A stretch of 64,000 nt of DNA, taken from contig DF236994.1 in NCBI GenBank assembly GCA_000708835.1, positions 1 through 64,000 of the forward strand. The letters are read 5' to 3'. Positions 42,446 to 53,100 of this stretch are shown in pieces (position 1 is the stretch's first letter; each line of letters begins with the position of its first letter). Under the pieces are notes generated by a model. The model was not told the origin of the DNA, made no database searches, and saw only the letters and a list, made by a program, of their open reading frames with translations. A program made the position numbers and the translations under genes. The DNA comes from Klebsormidium nitens (Eukaryota; Streptophyta; Klebsormidiophyceae; Klebsormidiales; Klebsormidiaceae).

Positions 42446-44137
42446 TTAGCGGCTCGGTACTTTAAGTTTTTGATGCAAGGTGTATTGGAAGATGATTTCG
42501 AGATCCTTTTTATTACCCATTAGTCTTGGATTAAAGACTTGGGTGTTAAGGAATCTGGAGAAGGTTTGAATGAGCTCTGATTTGGGGTAGTGTTTAGCCT
42601 TGATTAGGTAGGCTGCCACGTCAGCAACATTGTCAAAGAAGGCATCAGAATGTGTGTTCAAGCGGAAGAGTCGAACGATTTCTCCGTAAAAGGATGAAAT
42701 CGACTGATGCATAGAGACGTTAGAAGCGATGTCGGGAAATCTATTAACGAAGAAGTCGTAGTCTTCTCTCTTATCATGAAGTGTGACGTGTACCTCACCA
42801 TCGAGGTCAGCGTAGATGAGAGTGTCAAGAAGTTTACATTGGATCAGTCGTTCTGGATGGGGTTTGACTTTATTTGGAACCAGACGAATGCCGGTTCCGT
42901 CAGGATAGATGTCTTTATACATTCGTTGGAAGTACTCTGCATTGATGATGCCAAAGTCATCCATAAATCGAAAAATACGATACTGAAGAGAATGGAAAGG
43001 GAATTTCTCTACCCACTTTCGTTCGTGTGAGTGGCAAGTGAGATTTGCAAGGAAACCGCTTGAATGTCCGCCTTGCGGTATACCGTTGATTTGGTGAAAG
43101 AATGCATTGCCTAAAGAGACGTACGAGTTTTTAACAAGGAAGTCTAGAATGTTTAGTATGTTCTGGATTGGGTATACGACGCCTTGACTACAGAAGTCTT
43201 TTTCACTTGGGAGAGAGTGACTGACTGGATCGAGTCCTGATTCGGAATCGAACCAGGAACCATTGTCAATTTTGTTCCCCAAGCTTGTGTTTCCAATAGC
43301 TAAGAAGAATGAGTCTGCTCCGGCAATGGAGGCAGCTCGTTTAATTTCTTCATGGAGTTGGTTGATGACGTTATCTTGGTCCATCTTTTGGTACATCGAA
43401 TCGATGTCCGATGAGACCATGTGAACAAGGCAGTCCGGGAGAGAGAGAATGATATCAAGACTGTTCTCTACGATCCAATATTTGCGAAGTTTCGTGGTTT
43501 TGAATTCTTTGGCATGGAAATCTTTAAGGGTTCGCATCACGAGCGAGAGTGCTTGTGTGAGGATCCTTTGTGGTAGGCTGAAAATTGACCTATGAGTAGC
43601 AGCGACTGGCCGCCACCCCATAGGCTTTTTATGGGGTTTTGGAAGAGTATAGAAGTATGGAAGCTCGTCGGTTTCATTCTGTAGAAGTGTGTTCAGGTGT
43701 GTGTGATGGATTAAGCCAGAGATCTGTTCTAAAAGTCGAGTGACGACAGTTTCTTTTTCACACGTGACTCGTTGATATTCTGGTGCGTTGTGTAACGCTG
43801 TTACACACTGCTTAATGTAGAGGTTTTTACAGATGATATAGTAGTTTCCTCTGCACTTATCTGCTGGTAGGATAACGTATTTTTCTAGGATTGAGTCCAA
43901 TTCAGCTTGGTGATCGATCAGTCTTCCAGGTGCTGGGAAGACCAATTGGTCAAGGTTGATTTCCCCGACTTTGTTTCTTCTCTGAAATTCGGTCACCTGG
44001 TTATCGAAGTTTTTCAAGAACTTTCTTATCCAACGGTGAGCTTGGGGGTGTCGTTTGCGAATGAAAAGTTCCTGTAGAGCAGTTTCCAGAGCTTGGCGAG
44101 CTAGTTTAGGATCTCCATTAGTAGCTTCTCTGAACAT
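42446..44137 (-). CDS. Penelope-like reverse transcriptase
   Basis: An open frame of 563 residues. Motifs in order: VILPADKCRGNYYIICKN (about 88-105), TLPKPHKKPMGWRPVAA (about 164-180), motif A VSSDIDSMYQKM (about 241-252), a long insertion, motif B FHQINGIPQGGHSSG (347-361) and motif C FRFMDDFGI (389-397), which holds the paired catalytic Asp. The PKPHK...RP signature, GIPQGG and lack of RNase H place it with Penelope-like RTs rather than LTR or LINE RTs. The true N-terminus probably continues into the overlapping upstream ORF: the RT frame reads PSDLKDRLKRGP just before the first Met, and a one-base shift near 44140-44170 would join the two. Confidence 0.88.
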   Translation of the reverse strand: MFREATNGDPKLARQALETALQELFIRKRHPQAHRWIRKFLKNFDNQVTEFQRRNKVGEINLDQLVFPAPGRLIDHQAELDSILEKYVILPADKCRGNYYIICKNLYIKQCVTALHNAPEYQRVTCEKETVVTRLLEQISGLIHHTHLNTLLQNETDELPYFYTLPKPHKKPMGWRPVAATHRSIFSLPQRILTQALSLVMRTLKDFHAKEFKTTKLRKYWIVENSLDIILSLPDCLVHMVSSDIDSMYQKMDQDNVINQLHEEIKRAASIAGADSFFLAIGNTSLGNKIDNGSWFDSESGLDPVSHSLPSEKDFCSQGVVYPIQNILNILDFLVKNSYVSLGNAFFHQINGIPQGGHSSGFLANLTCHSHERKWVEKFPFHSLQYRIFRFMDDFGIINAEYFQRMYKDIYPDGTGIRLVPNKVKPHPERLIQCKLLDTLIYADLDGEVHVTLHDKREDYDFFVNRFPDIASNVSMHQSISSFYGEIVRLFRLNTHSDAFFDNVADVAAYLIKAKHYPKSELIQTFSRFLNTQVFNPRLMGNKKDLEIIFQYTLHQKLKVPSR

Positions 44138-44565
44138 TGGACCGCGTTTGAGTCGGTCCTTGAGATCACTGGGTTTGTGATGATATTATCCAGATTTCCG
44201 CTTGCCAGGTGTCCTTGGCATCGGGATTGAGCAGAGTGTTCTTGCTGACAGTGGCAAAGTTGAGTGAATTCAGCAAATTTTGGGATTATCTGATCAATCC
44301 ATAAGTCGAAGTCAACTCCGTCCAGAGTTGCTTTGTATAAGGATTGATTCAGTTTTTGTGGTGGCTCAGGATAGAGCCATCTTATCTGAAGGTTTTCATA
44401 GGGGTTGAGGTGTTCAATCTCTGATTTGAGTTTTCGAAGATCAATCAGATTAAACCAATGGTTTACGAAAGGAATCAGAAGCCATGGTGAGTTGGGATCG
44501 GTAGGATTCCGATCAGGGTTGTAGTACAAGAGTTTATCTCTTTGAATGCATTCGAACTTACTCAT
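44101..44565 (-). CDS. ORF1, probable N-terminal part of the RT protein
   Basis: 154 residues, overlapping the RT frame by 37 bp in a different frame. It is acidic, with Trp/Pro-rich blocks such as WLLIPFVNHWFNLIDL and RWLYPEPPQ, and no recognised domain. The reading changes naturally from ITNP into the RT-frame SDLKDRLKRG, which argues for a former or programmed frameshift. I see no clean slippery heptamer. Confidence 0.6.
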   Translation of the reverse strand: MSKFECIQRDKLLYYNPDRNPTDPNSPWLLIPFVNHWFNLIDLRKLKSEIEHLNPYENLQIRWLYPEPPQKLNQSLYKATLDGVDFDLWIDQIIPKFAEFTQLCHCQQEHSAQSRCQGHLASGNLDNIITNPVISRTDSNAVQCSEKLLMEILN

Positions 44566-44828
44566 TGAGTATGCATCTGGTCAGCTTTCAACTCCGAGGT
44601 CTGGACTGACCGACCTGTGGTTGTAGGCTGTTGGCAGTCGAGAGTGATCAGAATCTTCTGTCAGAGAAGAACTCTCGAGAGGACCCCCAGTAGCTTGGAG
44701 TCTTCGTCTGAGGTAGTAGAACAGAGTCTGGGCTTGGAGAGACTTGGAGAGACTTGGAGAGAAGACTGAGTTCTATCTGAGGATAGGCAAACACAACAAG
44801 CAGTTAGTTTCTGCTGTTGAATGAAGAG
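44566..44828 (-). other. retroelement 5' leader
   Basis: This lies between the 5' terminal repeat and ORF1. It contains three perfect copies of CTTGGAGAGA at 44733-44762. Confidence 0.7.
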
Positions 44829-46344
44829 TATGAAGCAGCAAAAGCTAGATACATATGACAAGCATGCCAATCTTCATGCAAGCATATGAGTCTTCTCAAT
44901 TTATACGGCATGAGATATTCCGGTTTGCCTTCCTGTCCTCAATTGAAAGCCATAGTGGACAGGTCATGTGTATCTAACAAGATAGCAGAGAAGATTCAGG
45001 TGGATTGGCATGGAAAGAAGTTGACAGCCCTTCTTTCATTGCCTACCTTGGCTCTTCTGGAATGAAATTATGGTCTATGTTTTGAGTTATAATTTGAGTC
45101 ATGCATAACCCAAGAATGATATTCAATGGAAGCATCAATTGTGTGAAGATAGTTATACAAACTAACTTGGCTGGCCTGCCGTCTTATCAAAATATGCTGT
45201 CTTTATGTGTTTGTCCAGATTGGATGAGCACATCCGAGACTACTACTGTAGGACTGCCTATACTACCCTCTTATTGTTGAATGCTAAAGGGGGGCTGGGC
45301 CAGAATTAAGACAGAAGCAATAGAACAAAAGCATTCAATGCAACAAACTAATGATCTATCCCAGAGCATAGTCAGTCCATCTCAGCATGCACGAGTTAAA
45401 CAAGTTTTCCTGCTTTACGAAGAGCTTCCGCATTGTTAAGAATTCTGGTGCCTGGCGGATAAAGTGTCATACCTGAGAGGGGAGAGGAGAGAGAGGGAGG
45501 ATGTCAGTCTTGGACCTGCGTAGAATCTTCAGAGGCTTGACCAATCAGAAATCGCAGAGAAGATCTTCCGTGAGAGCACGAGATTGTCTGAATTGGCCCA
45601 GCCCCCTTGCTTGCTTCGCTTTCTCCTTCTCTTCTGAAATCGAAACCCTAAGTAGCTAATGCTTGGGCGCTTTGCTTGCTGCTGCTGTGAGGCGGTGGCA
45701 AGGAAGTATGCTGTCTCGAAATGCAATTGTTGACTGTTTGTTTGACAATCACGAGGCTGCCTAGGCTGTGGCAAGGCCGGCTTTCAACTTCGACCGTTGA
45801 AAGCAAGTTTCACGACTTCGCGTCTGACGTGGCGCGAACTTATTGGCTGAAGGTTTGATTGATCAATTCTGACCGTAGATGACAAGTTCAGCATTCAATT
45901 TGTGAAGAAGTTGAAGGTTTTAACGTACACCTGGGCTGACGTCATCACCGCCGGGGTTTGGCGGCGCGGCCGTGTTTCCCTGACGTGCGTCCGCGTTGGC
46001 CGCTGACGTATTGGCTGAAGTGGTCGGGGCAGCGCTTTTTTTGTTGCCACGTGTTTTGGGCGTCGACTTCGCACTGGTGTCGACAGTGTTTTTGGCCAGT
46101 AGTGCGTTGAGTCCTAGACAAGAGGATAGATGCTGTAAGGAGCTGCATAAGGCGTGTCCTTCGTCTTGATAAGGGTTTGGCTAGTAAATTCTGTGAAGTT
46201 CCCGTGAACCATCAGAAACTTCACAGTTTAGTTAGAATAAGAGAAATTCGGAATTGAATGTGAAGGCCTTTGCGATCAGATTGCTTACGCAGTAAGCAAT
46301 CTTATAGTGAAGGACATTCAGATTGAATTGAGAAATTGGGTTAT
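44829..46344 (-). repeat. terminal direct repeat, 5' copy
   Basis: The 5' repeat in the transcription sense of the element. It should contain the element promoter. It matches 38011-39526 with one substitution seen. Confidence 0.95.
45937..45944. promoter_or_regulatory. palindromic TGACGTCA in the 5' terminal repeat
   Basis: Second copy of the site at 39119-39126. In this repeat it lies upstream of the element ORFs, where a promoter would be. Confidence 0.45.
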
Positions 46345-47104
46345 CTCGAATTCGATGAATAGCTGACCAGTGCAAACAAAATTGTTGACCAGCACCGACA
46401 TTTTGCAGCTTATAGCTGCCACGCACAGTACAGTCAAGACCTAGAGTGTACTATACGATGTGCATGATTGTGTCCGACTTTATACAATTGATGCACAAGT
46501 TTGCTGCCATGAGCTTTTCTGTCAAGAACCACCAATCGACACACGTACGTTGGACCTGAAGCCCATGCGCGAGTCTACCTATCATTGAATCCGTTGAGCA
46601 TGTTGTAGAGTGGTCTTTGTCTGCAATTTTTAAGAAATAAATATCCTTTTTGATTGCAGAAACGTGACCGACCCGCTTCAGTACGAGTAACTTGACGGGC
46701 GAGTCTTGACACAGATTTGCATGCAAGAGTTACTCTTGGCCAGTGGAGCTCAAGTTCAGCACTGATGAGCTACTCTAATGCAGCGGCAGCTCGACAAGCG
46801 TACGTCAAAATGAGGCGTCAGATGCCAGCTTGAGCTGCTGTAGACCCTTCGAAAACTTGCCAGCTTTTACTAGCAACTGCGCTAGTTAGACCGCAGACTG
46901 GCAGCGGCAAATAGCAGCAAATCTTCCGTTTACTGCGACCATAATGCAACACGTCAACCCGCCTATCTATAGTGTACAGCAAATAATGAGAAAAGCACCC
47001 GGAAAACAAAGACGTGCGTCTTTATATTGTACCGGAGAATACGCCCCTCAAGACAACTTCGATGAGTCCGCAGCCGCAGCCGCGTCTCCCAAACCCTGAA
47101 CCCC
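46345..47104. other. intergenic, right flank of the retroelement
   Basis: Sequence after the repeat boundary, up to the stop of the acetamidase-family gene. No gene or target-site duplication matching the left flank is seen. Confidence 0.5.
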
Positions 47105-50100
47105 TCACAGCTCCGCCTGCGACTCGCGCGCCGCCTTCCAGTCGGCCATGAGCTGCACCACGCTCTTGCCCGTGGTGTCGTCACCCATCAGGCGGCGCCC
47201 GAACGTGCTCGCGCTCTTTCTGGAGAAGAGCGACTTCTTCATAATGGCGTGGATGCCCCAGTTTGCATCCACCTGCGAAAGAGAGGAAGGGGTCCATGCA
47301 GATCACCGACCAATAACAGGTGCGTAAGCACAATTGCAGGTAATAGACAAGGGGGCGCCAGTTTGAATGACCGATCCAGAACTTGAGAACTGGTTTGCAC
47401 TTGAACGTGTCGACCTTCATCCCATGGAAGAGACGTCTTCTGTCGAGAAGACAGTCCGAAAAAGCCTGCACTAAGGCCAAACTTTATCAAGCGGCAGACA
47501 CTTTTAGAATTCTTTATTCACGAGAGTGACTTCGCTTGAGAGGGCACATTCAGCCCGACGGGGTCGTGCAGCAATGAAAGTTTCGGAGCCGCTTTCAGTA
47601 TGGAAAACAGGCTTCTTTCCTATGGATGCGAATGAATAAGAAAGAACAAAGTCTGCTTGCTTCGCTCTGAAAAACTCGAGAGTCCTCAAGCGTAAGCCAG
47701 GTCTGGTTTGCGAAAGGTTTATCGGGGCTGAAGGCGTCTGTTTGTTCTCATACGAGCCAAACAAATTCCTCATGCAGCTTTGCTTGAAGTCAGCTGCTCG
47801 AGCGGAAAAAGAAAAACAGAGGCACTCACGATCTGGGTCACACCGAAGTCGACTCCCACGCTCATGATCGAGATGGCCTCCGACTCGGTAACGCCGAAGC
47901 CGTCCTGCGCGCGAAGTCAGAAAGTGTCACACCAGAAGCGAAGCGCTGCTTTTAAAGCGTGAGGCCTTCGAACGGTGTCTAGGCTCCACCGTGCAAGGGA
48001 AATTCTTTTGTACGTCGTCTTTAGAACTTAGGATCACCGATTATCGAGCGGTAGCGGGGCCTTATGCGTATAAGATCATGGCTGAACAAAGCAGTTGTTT
48101 GAAATGATTGAGTTTCAAATTCGAATGTCGCAAGTTGGGAAGAAGCTCTACCAGAATCCTCTGTCTGCGGATCGTTTCTGGTTGGCAATTCTGCTCGACT
48201 TCAACCCAAGCGACCCAATTACTCGGGGTATTGAAGACCAAGTGACTGATCTTCCGGAAAAATAGAAGTAAGAAAAGTGGAGAGGAAGAAATGGGTGTGC
48301 TTTGGTGCGTACAAAGAACTTCATCATGGTGAAGACTCACCATGATGAAGTTGCGCGTCTTGACGTACGCGTCGCGGACGGCCTTGTTGAGGTCCGGACC
48401 GAACTGCGGCTGTCCGATCTGGGACGGGATGTCCAGCTGGTTCAAGTAGTCTGCGGCAAAGCAGAAGAAATTGGTAAAAAAATTGAGCGAACCGCTTATC
48501 AACTTTCGGACGGCCTTGTTGAGATCCGGACCGTACTGCAGCTGTCCGATCTGGGACGGGACGTCCAGCTGGTTCAAGTAGTCTGCCGAACAAGAAGAGG
48601 TAACTCTAAGTTCCCGTCCCTGTAATAGACTTTAGCAAAAACGAAAGACTTCTTTGGCCTGCCGAAAGATTCAAAAATAATCAGGAGGCAATGATGGTTC
48701 GATGATGGTTATTTCAGCAGGTAACTCGTGAGTCTGCCGAAAAGACCAAAGCTTTATGATGAATCGTTGGCGTCGAAGTTGCCGAACTCAACTACAGCTT
48801 TTCTGTTGAGGTGAATACTTGGCCATGTTTCGACTCAGTGGTTAAAACGACTTGACTATCACATCGTGACCTGCAAGAAGGCGCAAGGAAACGGGTTGCC
48901 CGAGATGACATGCTTCGAACCAACTGGATGTCAGACATCAGCGCACGAAACTTTTAATCACTAGAAAAGCAATGACCGCCATCCGACGAAAAGGCTGTGG
49001 AGAGACGCTACTGTGGAAGTTTACGAACGACAGAAGATGTTCCCGCAATCCAGGGAGTCCTTCGACCTCTACAACCACGACGCCAACACCCCGTCTTCCA
49101 AAAAGGGCGCAACAGCACACTCCTTGAAGCCCTTAAATGATATCTTCAGAATTTCAACCGACGGGAGTAGATCGGTATCGGTCTCGACCAGCAAACTTTC
49201 CTTGACCCGAGTTTCCGGAAACCCAGTATTCCAAAACGCCACATTTCCAAGAAACCGACCGGGGTAAGAAAACCGGTGGATACAGATGTTTTCATTCTCT
49301 AACAGCGGGTTCCTATTGAGTTACACGTTTCACAATACTAGAAAACCCTGGTTACCTACCGGGGTAAGCAAATCCGTGGATGATAATTTCCGAGTCCGTT
49401 TCCAGCAGCGGGAAGCCCAGGTTCTGGAACGGCAGCGGCGCGTCGGCCGCCTTGATGAGCGACAGCCGGAAGGTGCCGGTCAGGGACGCCTCGACGGCGT
49501 TCCCGGACAGCTCCGAATCACCTTCTGCCGCGTGGCAGTCGCCTGGGTTAGGAAAATACACAAGAAGTTGAGGTTTAACGGTGCGTGGTTTGTGGGTTAC
49601 GTGCAGGTCGGTTTGGCAACGGACAGCTCCGAATCATCGTCCGCCGCGTGGCAGTCGCCTGGGTCAGAAACGTAGGTCGTTAAGAAAGATCAGGTGGGTT
49701 TGTGGATCGTGGCTTCGTAGTCGGGTGTAAAGAAGAGTCGATGGTCATGGGGGTCGATTAGGAATGGCGGGAAGAGGGGGAGGGCTTACGAACCTTACAT
49801 AAGCGGCGAACGGAAAAGCCACTTCCGGATCCGTATTTTTGTTTGAGCTTGTTTTGTTGCTCTGCTGAGACATTTTGGTCCGCAGTCTTTGGATCATTCC
49901 ACATGAGCCGGCATAGGTCTGAGCATCAGAGAATGAAACGAAACCCGTGCTTAGCACATGTTAGCTGCGATGAAGGTATCAACAAAGATACAGAGGAGAC
50001 CAATCTCGACCCGTAATCTTGACAACGTGCACTTAGAGCAGCAGATGCAGGGACGTAGCGAGCGAAGGTGACAGGGACCAGAGACCGGCTGCAAACGCTC

Positions 50101-53100
50101 TGCTTGATTTCGCCAAATGAGGGCCTTGTTGCAACCACCCGCCAATCACTCGCTCCGGCGCTCAAACTGAGGTTTGTTATTTGTTGAAGCTTCGCAGGGC
50201 ATCTAAGGGGACGTCGAGAGTCGATTCTCGTGCTAAGGGTGACCGTAGAAGCGGTACGTACCGAAGACGAGGTTGGCCCCCGGGATCTGCACCTGGTAGT
50301 ACATGGTGGAGCCGGGGCCGGTTCTCCACTGGTCCACGTTGCCGCCCGATCTGCACACGTGGCAGGCGATGCGTGTCAAAGCGATTTTCCCAGTATCGCC
50401 TCCTGTTTCCGCTTCGCCGCTCGGAAAACGTGACTGCTTGACCGGACACGATAGAAGAGGTCATGGTCGGATGCATCCGCAACGGCGACTGTTTCTACGA
50501 AGTCCAACTGTTACGGTCGCCGCGCAGGGCCACATCATATTGCATGTGCGGCGACCAAGGAGAGCAGTTTTGTTGGGTCGCCAAAGCCAAATGGGCGCTC
50601 AAGCCCTTTTCATATTAAATGCGTCGTTTTGGGAATGGTAGTTTGATGAGGCGACTCAGCTGAGAAAGGAGAGATGCTTTGCTTAGTCCAATCGTTCCGG
50701 TAAACTGTGAGCCCGATCAATGGTAACAGGGACGGGTGGAGTAAAATCCGCGCATTAGCCTGGTGTGGACAAGTAGAGCGCGTAACCTATCATTCAAGCT
50801 TTCCGGTAGGCTCAAAAGCTTACCTAACACTTGCTCCCCCCCCCTACTCTCCCCGCCTTTTCAAAAAACCCCCCCCTCTCACTCTTCTTCCACCGCCTGC
50901 CTAGCACTTTCTCCCCCCCCCTCCTCTCCCCCCCTTTTTCAACCTCCCCCTCCCCCCCTTTCCCCTCCCCTGTTCCCCCCCCCTCACCGGGCTTGCAAAT
51001 CATTAGTATCGAGTTCACGCCTTACTTGGTGGGGGCCTGAGAGGAAGCGCCGATCGTCCCGTTCGGCGCGCCGTTGATGAACTTGGATGCGTTGGCCGGA
51101 GTGACGCCGATTGTGCCCAAGTGCGGGCGGAGCGGAACGCGGAACGCGAGCGAAGCGTTGGTGTAGGTGATTCCGTTCTGCAGCGGATAGGGTAGTGATA
51201 TGTATCACAGGCAGGTTTTACGTTAAATCGACCTGGTGAAGGCAACTGATTGTGCCCATATGAGGGCGGAGAGGAACGCGGAACGCGAGGGAAGCGTTGG
51301 TGTAGGTCATCCCGTTCTGCAGCGAAAAGGTCTGCATTATACCACAGGATAGTTTCGCTCTAAACCAAACCTGGCTAAGAGACAGCTAACCAGCTTTTCA
51401 CCAGCTTCGTCAGGTACAAGGGCATCTAACGGAGTATAAACCCGGGTTTATTTGACCATGAATGTAGGGATTAGAAGCTTGTTCCGAAGGACCAATTGGG
51501 TGGATTCCGAGGTCCTTCCGCGGCGGTCCGATGCCTACTCGGAAGGGGCGGCAGAGGAAAACATAAAGAATTGTGTCTTTCGAGCCGCGTGATATTGAAG
51601 CAGGAACCTGACTTGTAGACAGAGCCTGATCCCAGAGTCCATGATGAGAAGCTGTTAGAAGGATTCTGGAGTAATTCTGCAACGGGTCACCGCTCAGACA
51701 AAGCTCAAAGGATAACAGAAGTTTGTAAGAATACAGCGACATTCTGCATGAATTCCGAATTTTGTTGTGGATTTGATCGTAAAAACAGCACAATAAGCCC
51801 ATTCAATAAGGACATTCTTACATGGAACAAAGAGTCGAGAGCCGGTTCAACTCACTGCGCCGGAGAGCTGCGATTGGAAGCCATCCGGATACGTTACGGG
51901 CTCCGAGGAAATTCCGATGTTAGTGGCGTGCGGAATCATTGCCCCCGCGCCGTTGGGTCTCCCATCGGGACCGGTGGTATTGGGGGACAAGAACTGGTAC
52001 ACGGGGGTGGCCCTGTAAAGAGGGGGAACATACGAGAATGGTCAGGGGAGCGCTTATGTCCGGTCGCATATGAGGTTAGGGCGGCAAACTAATATGGTTT
52101 TTGATGGGATAAGAACTGGTACAGGGGAGTAGCCCTGCGGAAAGAAAAGGTAACTGGAGATGCGCTCATTTCTGGTCGCTTATGACGTGTCGGCAGTTCG
52201 GCGCTTCAAGGTTGGCGCCCGATAGACAAGAAGTGGTACACCCTGTAAGTTGAAGGGACATACGAGATAGGTCAGGGGAGCGCTTAAGTCCGGTCGCTTA
52301 TGTCTTATCGGCAGCGCGGCGAACCAAATATGGTTTCCGATATGCACAGACTTTCAAGAAGCCAAGGTGAGTTGGAAACCAAAATGCAGAAGATTTTAAA
52401 GGCCAGAGGCTTGAGAGAGCGCGACTCTTTAACGGAGTCCTAATAAGGATAAAGTCCTGAAAGATTGATCATCGAAACACTGGAACAAATTAAACCCATG
52501 TCCAGCCTCCAGCTTTCTTAGTTTCGACCTTTTGAAAAAAAAATCTATCAGCGTTCTCAAGTCTGCGTAAAAAGCACAGGTGGCAAACATGATCAAGTAG
52601 GCAACGGAGAAGAGGATACGAAAAGAAACAAAGTAGAAGTGTTGATGGGCGGACAGTGTTCTGAAAATCGATTCATAAGCGCTCGTACCATGCGCCAAAC
52701 TCGTCCTTGGTCACTTCGTAGACGATGGCCGTCGACGGGTTGGTTCCCCCCGCGCGATTGGGCACGTTAAACACGCTCAGCGGGTTGCTCTGAGTGTTGG
52801 CGGCAAAGGTGCGTCCCGTCGACGGGTTCTTGCGCGGCTCCAAGGTGAGGATGTCGACCTGCACGTGCCCACGTCATAGCGTATGGTGCGATCCGGCATC
52901 GTACGTCCTTCATCAGTCGCTGATAGGTGCGTCCCCGGATAACTTCTTGCGGGGTTCCAGGGTGATTATTTCAGCCTGCACTTGCCCAAGCTTTAAAATA
53001 TGGTTCTCTCTAGACGGTACTTCTCCATCACGTCTTTCCGATCGGACGGCCCACCTGGAGGATATTACCCAGCCCCACCCCTTATGGGATTACGCGCAAA

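Larger units (their letters stand above)
38011..46344 (-). mobile_element. Penelope-like retroelement with HNH and CCCH motifs
   Basis: This 8.3-kb element is bounded by 1516-bp direct repeats that I see as differing at one base (38033 against 44851). All element frames read on the minus strand: a small ORF (44565-44101), a reverse transcriptase (44137-42446), then a CCCH zinc-finger frame (42422-40934) running into a coiled-coil/HNH frame (40913-39615). The RT has LPKPHK...WRPV, SSDIDSMY, GIPQGG and RFMDDF, closest to the Penelope-like class. No integrase, protease, RNase H or GIY-YIG is visible. The repeats lack TG...CA ends and I see no target-site duplication, so they fit Penelope pseudo-LTRs better than retroviral-type LTRs. 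Near-identical repeats suggest a recent insertion. Three frame breaks separate what look like two original proteins. Confidence 0.8.

Noticed and set aside
43240-43265. tRNA T-arm-like GGTTCGATTCC on the minus strand
   Set aside because: It lies inside the RT coding frame, and no acceptor stem or anticodon arm can be built around it.
38011-46344. LTR retrotransposon (Gypsy or Copia)
   Set aside because: The terminal repeats suggest it, but there is no integrase, protease or RNase H, no TG...CA ends and no target-site duplication, and the RT motifs are Penelope-like.
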